In this document: piece after piece, positions 5,859-10,050 of the stretch | Layout of the letters: each line of letters begins with the position of its first letter | Position numbering within the stretch: the stretch's first letter is position 1 | Source of the DNA: Catenibacterium mitsuoka_A | GTDB lineage: Bacteria > Bacillota_I > Bacilli_A > Erysipelotrichales > Coprobacillaceae | Assembly: GCF_964259225.1 (NCBI RefSeq) | Contig: NZ_CAXVKN010000075.1 | Reading direction: 5' to 3' (one strand) | DNA: 10,050 nt | Notes under the pieces: generated by a model | The model's database searches: none | Told to the model about the DNA's origin: nothing | What the model saw: only the letters and a program-made list of their open reading frames with translations | Made by a program: the position numbers and the translations under genes

Positions 5859-6104
5859 ATGTTAACATTTTTGATGTTTGCTGCTGTTATTGGTTTTGCG
5901 TTAGTGATGAGAGAACGTACTAAACATAAAGATGACTATCGTTACGTTGCAGCACAATACTTGATAATGGGAATTATCTGGGGTCTTATTGCCTTATCTG
6001 ATTATCTAGATTATGGTGTGCGTATGCCATATTTTGGACTATATATCGTAATTTTTGTATTTTCACTATTCATGTGTATTAGATCCATATTGAATCATAA
6101 TTAG
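5859..6104 (+). CDS. Small three-helix membrane protein, 81 residues
   Basis: Family not recognised. Three hydrophobic segments are visible: about residues 2-16 (LTFLMFAAVIGFALV), 30-47 (AAQYLIMGIIWGLIALSD) and 57-75 (PYFGLYIVIFVFSLFMCI). Between the first two is a charged loop, MRERTKHKDDYRYV, with several basic residues that would be cytoplasmic. Aromatic and acidic residues lie in the second loop (DYLDYGVR). The start is supported by AAAGAGGTG at 5842-5850 with an 8-nt gap. A UUCG-loop terminator begins inside the stop codon, so the gene ends its transcript. It is not in an obvious operon, being more than 120 bp from the previous small membrane gene. The overall shape, three helices with a charged first loop, gives no specific role. 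Confidence 0.7.
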   Translation: MLTFLMFAAVIGFALVMRERTKHKDDYRYVAAQYLIMGIIWGLIALSDYLDYGVRMPYFGLYIVIFVFSLFMCIRSILNHN

Positions 6105-6124
6105 AGTACTTCGGTACTCTTTTT
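6103..6124 (+). terminator. UUCG-tetraloop terminator overlapping a stop codon
   Basis: AGAGTAC (6103-6109), loop TTCG, GTACTCT (6114-6120), then T residues. The left arm starts within the TAG stop at 6102-6104. C(UUCG)G is an exceptionally stable loop. Confidence 0.85.
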
Positions 6125-6179
6125 ATCTTTGAAAGTAAGATAATTATCAGCCCCTAGAAACTGTCTATTTCATCTATCT

Positions 6180-6338
6180 CTGAAAACAGAAGTTGTACCA
6201 GATAAAAAACAAGAATCAAAGAAAGAAGAAAAATATAAAACACCTGCTAAAACAGGAGATAATACACAGTTAGCTGTATTTGCAATGTTGTTCTTATTAT
6301 CTGGAATTTATCTCTTAAGAAGAATGAAAAAGAGTTAG
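6180..6338 (+). pseudogene. Severed C-terminal sortase signal of a lost surface protein
   Basis: The frame reads KTEVVPDKKQESKKEEKY, then TPAKTGDNTQ, a hydrophobic helix LAVFAMLFLLSGIYLL and a basic tail RRMKKS before TAG. This is the complete end of a wall-anchored protein: a charged wall spacer, a KTGD-type sorting motif, a membrane helix and a cytoplasmic stop-transfer. There is no start codon with an RBS and no signal peptide, and upstream the frame soon meets a TAA at 6141-6143, so the body of the protein is missing. It keeps its own strong terminator. The sorting motif closely matches that of the intact wall protein at 1404-3689 (NTGDHTQ versus KTGDNTQ). The stretch 6125-6179 between the previous terminator and this remnant holds nothing recognisable and probably contains the deletion joint. 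Confidence 0.75.
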
Positions 6339-6344
6339 TATAAG

Positions 6345-6375
6345 ACAGAATCTCAATCATGAGATTCTGTTTTTT
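6345..6375 (+). terminator. Strong terminator after the sorting-signal remnant
   Basis: ACAGAATCTCA (6345-6355) pairs perfectly over 11 bp with TGAGATTCTGT (6360-6370) across an ATCA loop, then a run of T residues to 6375. Confidence 0.88.
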
Positions 6376-6412
6376 AAGTTCTTTAATTTTTTATTCCCTT
6401 ATTCTTCTAGTG

Positions 6413-6421
6413 TGATATAAT
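6413..6421 (+). promoter_or_regulatory. Extended -10 promoter of the NSS transporter
   Basis: TGATATAAT joins a TGn extension to a consensus TATAAT, 41 bp ahead of the ATG. The -35 region is T-rich without a clear hexamer, which is common for extended -10 promoters. Confidence 0.6.
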
Positions 6422-6462
6422 GTTGATTGTTCTAAAAAAAAGACAAAAGGAAGAGGGATTTT

Positions 6463-7833
6463 ATGAAAAACAATGAAAAGAGAAGTACTTTCTCAGGAAA
6501 ACTAGGATTAGTCCTCTCTGCTGCAGGAGCCTCTGTAGGCTTAGGAAATATTTGGCGTTTCCCATATCTTGCAGCTAAATATGGAGGAGGAATCTTCTTA
6601 TTAATTTATATCATTCTTGCACTCACATTTGGTTATACAATGATTATTGCAGAAACCACAATTGGAAGAATGACTAGAAAGAGTCCAGTAGGCGCTTTTA
6701 GAAAATTTGGAAACTCTATCTGGCATAAGTTTGGTGGATGGATCAATGCGATTATCCCTATATTAATCGTACCTTACTACTCTGTTATTGGTGGTTGGGT
6801 TATTAAATACCTTGTTGAATATGTTAAGGGTAATGGTCATGCTTTAGCATCTAGTGACTATTTCTCTACATTTATCTCTAATGGTGTTTCAACAGAATTA
6901 TGTTTTATTGCCTTTGCATTATTAACTTTATTTATTGTATTTGCAGGTGTTAAAAACGGTATTGAACGTGTCTCTAAGATCATGATGCCAATTCTAGTTG
7001 TATTATCATGTGTTATTACTGTTTATTCAGTTACTCGTCCAGGTGCACTTGAAGGTGTAAAGTACTTCCTTGTACCTAATTTTAAGAACTTCTCATGGAT
7101 GACAGTAGTTACTGCAATGGGACAGATGTTCTATTCTTTATCTATCGCAATGGGGATCTTAATCACATTTGGTTCATATACAGAAAAAGAAGTCTCTATT
7201 GAAAATTCTACAGAAAACGTAGAAGTATTTGATACAGCTATTGCGATTATGGCTGGATTAATGATTATTCCAGCTGTATTTGCCTTCTCTAATGGAAATA
7301 TGGAAAACTTGAATGCAGGACCATCTTTAATGTTTATTACTATCCCTAAAGTATTTGATAGTATGGGACTAGGAACACTTATTGGTATCCTATTCTTCAT
7401 ATTAGTATTATTTGCAGCACTTACTAGTTCAATTGCCCTAACAGAATGTGCTGTCTCTACGTTCCAGGATGAACTTGGATGGAGTAGACATAAATCAGTT
7501 ATCATTCTTGGATTCATCATGCTTGTATTAGGCTCATTATCATCACTTGGATATGGACCACTTGCATCTATCCAGATTATTGGCATGCAGTTCTTAGACT
7601 TCTTTGATTTCTTAACTAATTCAGTGATGATGCCAATTTCTGCAACATGTGTATGTTTATTAGTATCTAAAGTGATTGGTGTAGACAAGATTGCAAAAGA
7701 AGTTAAATCTCACAACAATCCATTTAAACGTGAAAAGATCTTCAACTTCATGATTAAATATGTTTGTCCAATCTTTGCAGCTATTATCTTGTTAAGCTCA
7801 GTTGCGAATGCATTTGGAATCATTAAGATGTAA
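6463..7833 (+). CDS. Sodium-dependent amino-acid transporter, NSS/SLC6 family
   Basis: A 456-residue inner-membrane symporter that takes up an amino acid with Na+. TM1 (about residues 14-38) holds the family hallmark AGASVGLGNIWRFPYLAAKYGGG, with the unwound G26-L27-G28 and Na+-site residues aligning with LeuT G20, V23 and N27 (here G22, V25, N29). TM6 shows FYSLSIAMGILITFGSY (223-239). TM7 starts with FDTAIAIMAG, where D257 aligns near LeuT N286. TM8 has AALTSSIAL (318-326), matching the A351/T354/S355 Na2 site. An acidic residue at this TM7 position, where animal members have none, fits Cl(-)-independent bacterial transporters; this is inference from alignment by eye. Length fits bacterial members with 11-12 helices (MhsT, TnaT, Tyt1 type). 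Substrate is not readable; aromatic or hydrophobic amino acids are common for relatives. RBS AAAAGGAAGAGG lies at 6445-6456. It is a single-gene unit, intact, with its own promoter and terminator. Confidence 0.93.
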   Translation: MKNNEKRSTFSGKLGLVLSAAGASVGLGNIWRFPYLAAKYGGGIFLLIYIILALTFGYTMIIAETTIGRMTRKSPVGAFRKFGNSIWHKFGGWINAIIPILIVPYYSVIGGWVIKYLVEYVKGNGHALASSDYFSTFISNGVSTELCFIAFALLTLFIVFAGVKNGIERVSKIMMPILVVLSCVITVYSVTRPGALEGVKYFLVPNFKNFSWMTVVTAMGQMFYSLSIAMGILITFGSYTEKEVSIENSTENVEVFDTAIAIMAGLMIIPAVFAFSNGNMENLNAGPSLMFITIPKVFDSMGLGTLIGILFFILVLFAALTSSIALTECAVSTFQDELGWSRHKSVIILGFIMLVLGSLSSLGYGPLASIQIIGMQFLDFFDFLTNSVMMPISATCVCLLVSKVIGVDKIAKEVKSHNNPFKREKIFNFMIKYVCPIFAAIILLSSVANAFGIIKM

Positions 7834-7855
7834 AACAGGTTTAGGCCTGTTTTTT
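7833..7855 (+). terminator. Terminator after the NSS transporter gene
   Basis: AAACAGG (7833-7839) pairs with CCTGTTT (7846-7852) over 7 bp and is followed by further T residues. The stem begins at the last base of the stop codon. Confidence 0.85.
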
Positions 7856-7875
7856 ATTTGCATCTTATACGCAAT

Positions 7876-7905
7876 TTGTAATCATATATTATTTAATTAT
7901 ATACT
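7876..7905 (+). promoter_or_regulatory. Promoter candidate for the 20-residue peptide
   Basis: TTGTAA (7876-7881) and TATACT (7900-7905) are 18 bp apart, 21 bp ahead of the small ORF's ATG. Both boxes are good matches; the surrounding AT-richness makes chance matches easier. Confidence 0.45.
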
Positions 7906-7926
7906 ATAGCATTTGAGGTTGTTGCC

Positions 7927-7989
7927 ATGATTTATTTTGTAATTAGTAGTTTGGTGATGACAATTATGATTGTATTTAATATTAGATAG
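7927..7989 (+). CDS. Possible 20-residue hydrophobic peptide
   Basis: An ATG preceded by GAGGT (7915-7919) at a 7-nt gap opens a 20-codon frame that begins MIYFVISSLVMTIMIV and ends FNIR. The peptide is one hydrophobic helix with a single C-terminal arginine, the size and shape of membrane-acting type I toxins or small regulatory membrane peptides, but it matches no family I can name. A promoter-like pair lies just upstream. No RNA antitoxin gene is evident on the other strand. Downstream are two small hairpins: GCTACGTAGC (7999-8008) and CTTGT-GAA-ACAAG (8039-8051), neither with a T tail. The combination of promoter, RBS and hydrophobic coding is suggestive; AT-rich spacer DNA often encodes hydrophobic runs by chance, so this may be spurious. 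Confidence 0.35.
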   Translation: MIYFVISSLVMTIMIVFNIR

Positions 7990-8089
7990 GTATGACACGC
8001 TACGTAGCATATATTTGTATGAATGATACGGATACTTTCTTGTGAAACAAGTATAAGATAACTATACTTTGAATGAGGAGTTTTTTGAA

Positions 8090-8209
8090 TACCCACTTTT
8101 CACAGGTAATTGTTAAAATAAGAAATGACAGTTGCAACAGTTTAAATTTTCTTGGCATTTATGTGTAAAAATAATTTCATTAATTGGATTCACCTGTTGA
8201 TTATGGGTA
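8090..8209 (+). promoter_or_regulatory. Inverted pair of TACCCA-N6-ACAGGT sites before the XRE gene
   Basis: TACCCA-N6-ACAGGT lies on the + strand at 8090-8107 and on the - strand at 8192-8209 (ACCTGT-N6-TGGGTA). The copies match at all 12 fixed bases with the same spacing and centres 102 bp apart. The first lies where a -35 box would be for the extended -10 TGTTAAAAT at 8111-8119; the second sits just before the RBS. They are candidate operators for the XRE regulator and could support a DNA loop. The rest of 7990-8229 holds nothing else I can identify. Confidence 0.5.
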
Positions 8210-8229
8210 ATTAAAAGGAGTTTAAATAT

Positions 8230-9069
8230 ATGACATTAGGAGAAACAATTAAGTATTACCGTACACAATTAAACTTATCACAAGCAGAGCTAGCAGATAG
8301 GATAGGTGTATCAAGGCAGGCAGTGAGTAAATGGGAAACAGATACAGGGATACCGGATATTAATAATATTCAAATACTTGCTAAGTTATTTAATATTTCT
8401 ATTGATACACTATTATCATCAGATCATCATGTTCAATCATTATACGAAAGTAAAATAGAATATGATATTGATGTATTGCAGGACTTTGATATAAATCTAG
8501 GGACTCTTGGAAAAGTGGATATAGAAGGATATGAAGGAGAAAAATTAATCATACAACTTTCTTCTTTAATCCATAAAGGATTACAGAAGGATTTCAAAAT
8601 CAAATTAGATGATAACAAAGCAAGATTTGATATAGATCTAGAGACAAAGGAATATATCACAAAAGACCAAAGAAGAGACGTCAATGTTTTAATCTTATTG
8701 CCTCTGCAGTATATTCATAAATTAGAATGCAGTGTATTGCCTACAAGTATGTCTGTTTCTCATATTCATTCTGATTCTATAGAACTGGATATTAAAACAT
8801 CATTACTAGATCTTTTAGACATTCATGGACATATAGAAATAGACTGCAATATTGATATGATTATTAAAACAGACGAAATTGATGGTAAATTAGATCTCAA
8901 TGCAGTACGTAGTGCATCACAACTTATTATTACATCACCATGTCTGTTTAATACAATTACAAAAGGCATTAAAACAAAGATTATCTATGAAGGAAACTTA
9001 GATGAGAAGTCAGACAATCAAATAGAACTCAATGGAATTATGAGTGAACTCGTAATAAAAGATGATTAA
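8230..9069 (+). CDS. XRE-family regulator with beta-rich C-terminal domain
   Basis: A 279-residue cytoplasmic transcription factor. Residues 1-63 form a classic XRE/HTH_3 domain: LGETIKYYRTQLNLSQAELADRIGVSRQAVSKWE, with SQAELADRIGVSRQAVSKWE the helix-turn-helix and WETDTGIPD...LAKLFNISIDTLL completing the fold. Residues from about 75 to 279 lack membrane helices and read as alternating short strands (KIEYDIDV, FDINLGTLGKVDIEGYEG, SIELDIKTSLLDLLDIHG, HIEIDCNIDMIIKTDEIDGKLDL), much like the right-handed beta repeats of DUF4097-type domains that some Firmicute XRE regulators carry. The role of that part is unknown, perhaps ligand or partner binding. The start has AAAAGGAG (8214-8221 region) at good spacing. 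Inverted TACCCA-N6-ACAGGT sites upstream suggest autoregulation. It is followed by a weak terminator and then a second regulator, so its target genes are not adjacent. Confidence 0.85.
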   Translation: MTLGETIKYYRTQLNLSQAELADRIGVSRQAVSKWETDTGIPDINNIQILAKLFNISIDTLLSSDHHVQSLYESKIEYDIDVLQDFDINLGTLGKVDIEGYEGEKLIIQLSSLIHKGLQKDFKIKLDDNKARFDIDLETKEYITKDQRRDVNVLILLPLQYIHKLECSVLPTSMSVSHIHSDSIELDIKTSLLDLLDIHGHIEIDCNIDMIIKTDEIDGKLDLNAVRSASQLIITSPCLFNTITKGIKTKIIYEGNLDEKSDNQIELNGIMSELVIKDD

Positions 9070-9085
9070 CTATAATCAGTTTTTT
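9063..9085 (+). terminator. Weak terminator after the XRE gene
   Basis: TGATTA (9063-9068), loop ACTA, TAATCA (9073-9078), G and six T residues. The stem spans the stop codon and is AT-rich, so it is probably inefficient. Confidence 0.45.
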
Positions 9086-9166
9086 CTTAGAAAAGAAAAG
9101 TAACAAATACATTGGTGCTTGTATAATAACTTAATTTTCCTCTTTTTTTTCTAAAAAAATCACTAG

Positions 9167-9190
9167 TTTTCATGAAAAGTAAATGAAAAT
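9167..9190 (+). promoter_or_regulatory. Possible operator before the RpiR-family gene
   Basis: TTTTCATGAAAA (9167-9178) is a perfect 12-bp palindrome, followed by a second ATGAAAA at 9184-9190 and a TAAAAT -10-like box at 9195-9200. RpiR-family proteins often bind TGAAA/TTTCA inverted sites, so autoregulation is possible. A second consensus TATAAT lies at 9122-9127 without a convincing -35 box. Confidence 0.3.
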
Positions 9191-9240
9191 GGTTTAAAAT
9201 AATTTAAGGTAAAGAAATAAGAAGAAGGAGGGTAAGTATC

Positions 9241-9954
9241 ATGAGATTCGCGTATAGTCAAGTTGAGAATTTGAATGAAGCAGAAATGTGTGTTTATAAT
9301 TATATAGTGAAAAATCTAAAACATATATTAAATCTAAGCGTTCGTGAGTTAGCGGATGAAGTACATGTTTCAACAGCTACTGTTATGCGTTTTTGTAAGA
9401 AGATGGGATATTCAGGCTTTTCAGAATTAAAGTATAAGATCAAAGAATTTTATGAACAGCAGGATCAGGCAGATAATTATGAAATAAATGATATTGATGG
9501 TTTTGTGGAGCATATAAAATCTAATGATTATCTAGATAGACTTAAAAAAGCAGCTGATCTGATTAAAGGTGCTGATACATTTCAAATTCTTGGTTTAGGT
9601 GTATGCAGGGATATTGCGAAATATACCGCCCAACGATTTTGTCGAGCAGGGTTTTATTGTTATGGCATCGATGATGTCAACTATCCCATATTAGAAGTAC
9701 CAGAAGGAGCTCATTCCGTTATTTTGATTATTTATAATCATTTTTATCAGAAAGCGATATTTGATCAAATTAATAAATATAAGAGTAAAAATTATACTAT
9801 TATTATGATTTCATTAGCGAATATAGGTAAGTTTAATCAATTATGTGATTTGACTATTTATGCTTCTAATGGAATTATGAAGGTTGGACAGGTTGAATCT
9901 GGAGTGCCAATGCTTTATACACTAGAAAAATTAACGGATGAAGTGATAAAATAA
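9241..9954 (+). CDS. RpiR/MurR-family regulator with atypical SIS domain
   Basis: A 237-residue cytoplasmic transcription factor of the kind that usually controls sugar-phosphate or amino-sugar genes. Residues 1-70 are the HTH_6 domain: LNEAEMCVYNYIVKNL (11-26), LSVRELADEVHVSTATVMRFCKKMGYSGFSELKYKI (32-67), with the diagnostic STATVMRFCKKMGYSGF. Residues about 95-237 have the SIS fold: LKKAADLIKGADTFQILGLGVCRDIAKYTAQRF (101-133), a second strand VILIIYNHFYQKAI (160-173), then KSKNYTIIMISL (181-192) and CDLTIYAS (202-209). The usual ligand-binding loops are changed: G-x-S after the first strand reads LGLGVCRD, and the second-strand SxSGxT reads IYNHFYQ. The ligand may therefore not be a normal sugar phosphate. 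RBS AAGGAGGG is at 9225-9232. It stands alone; what follows is non-coding. Family call is firm, ligand unknown. Confidence 0.9.
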   Translation: MRFAYSQVENLNEAEMCVYNYIVKNLKHILNLSVRELADEVHVSTATVMRFCKKMGYSGFSELKYKIKEFYEQQDQADNYEINDIDGFVEHIKSNDYLDRLKKAADLIKGADTFQILGLGVCRDIAKYTAQRFCRAGFYCYGIDDVNYPILEVPEGAHSVILIIYNHFYQKAIFDQINKYKSKNYTIIMISLANIGKFNQLCDLTIYASNGIMKVGQVESGVPMLYTLEKLTDEVIK

Positions 9955-9989
9955 TATCATAATAAAATATATGGAGCCTTTAATTTTTA

Positions 9990-10050
9990 AGGGGGGGTCA
10001 ATAGAAAACTCGCTTTAAATATTTGGGGGTTTCCACTTGTAAAGGGCAGT
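9990..10050. other. G-run segment, possible edge of a mobile element
   Basis: After a gene-free AT-rich stretch the sequence changes abruptly to GGGGGGGTCAATAG (from 9991), then TTTGGGGGTTTCCACTTG (from 10022). G-runs of five to seven are found nowhere else in this window, and such G-run starts with a following inverted-looking CCAC are seen at insertion-sequence ends. The window stops before any transposase, so the element, its family and its orientation cannot be confirmed. Confidence 0.25.

Noticed and set aside
7131..7688. Long open frame on the minus strand (185 codons)
   Set aside because: It lies wholly inside the NSS transporter gene, whose family motifs are clear. No RBS or recognisable domain; a shadow frame.
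8039..8051. CTTGT-GAA-ACAAG hairpin as terminator of the 20-residue peptide
   Set aside because: No T tail follows and the stem is five base pairs.
1..10050. CRISPR array, tRNA or rRNA genes
   Set aside because: No regularly spaced repeats, cloverleaf-like T-loop/acceptor patterns or rRNA-like sequence were seen on either strand by eye.

Overview
This window looks like a chromosomal stretch from a low-GC Firmicute. It is AT-rich, has strong AAGGAGG-type ribosome binding sites, uses TGA as a stop, carries cell-wall proteins with TGD-type sortase signals, and has a CcpA-type cre site. The closest guess is a gut bacterium of the Erysipelotrichales/Coprobacillaceae type; that is an inference from protein style, not a search. 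All genes I can support read left to right, mostly as short independent units with their own promoter or terminator.

Positions 1-1004 are decayed sugar-uptake DNA. A GPH/MelB-type sugar:cation symporter runs in from the left edge and is broken by an internal deletion or frameshift near 80-110 and by a one-base frameshift in an A run at 455-458. Behind its hairpin lies an N-terminally truncated remnant of an MglB-like sugar-binding protein. A 58-residue two-helix membrane protein follows (1069-1245), with a strong terminator.

Positions 1330-3738 hold the largest gene, a 761-residue secreted, wall-anchored protein with repeated beta-propeller-like segments, an acidic helical insertion and an NTGD sorting signal. 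Its promoter is unusually structured: a near-perfect cre site covers the -35 box, and a perfect 20-bp palindrome fills the spacer to the -10 box. This points to carbon control plus a second regulator.

Positions 3740-5523 form a regulator/redox unit: a MarR-family repressor behind two near-identical palindromic operators 21 bp apart, a membrane-protein gene inactivated by a frameshift and a stop codon, and an intact flavodoxin-like protein with its own extended -10 promoter.

Positions 5541-6375 carry two more small membrane proteins (64 and 81 residues) and a severed C-terminal sorting signal (KTGD, hydrophobic helix, basic tail) from a lost surface protein.

Positions 6416-7855 encode an intact 456-residue sodium-coupled NSS/SLC6-type amino-acid transporter. 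The next 400 bp hold a possible 20-residue hydrophobic peptide with promoter and RBS, then an inverted pair of TACCCA-N6-ACAGGT sites leading into an XRE regulator with a beta-rich C-terminal domain (8230-9069). An RpiR/MurR-family regulator with atypical SIS loops (9241-9954) comes next. The last 60 bases have G-runs unlike the rest of the window and may be the edge of a mobile element.

No tRNA, rRNA, CRISPR array or complete transposase is visible. The most distinctive material is the regulatory DNA (cre/palindrome promoter, tandem MarR operators, inverted XRE sites), the unclassified propeller-like wall protein and the tiny hydrophobic ORF.
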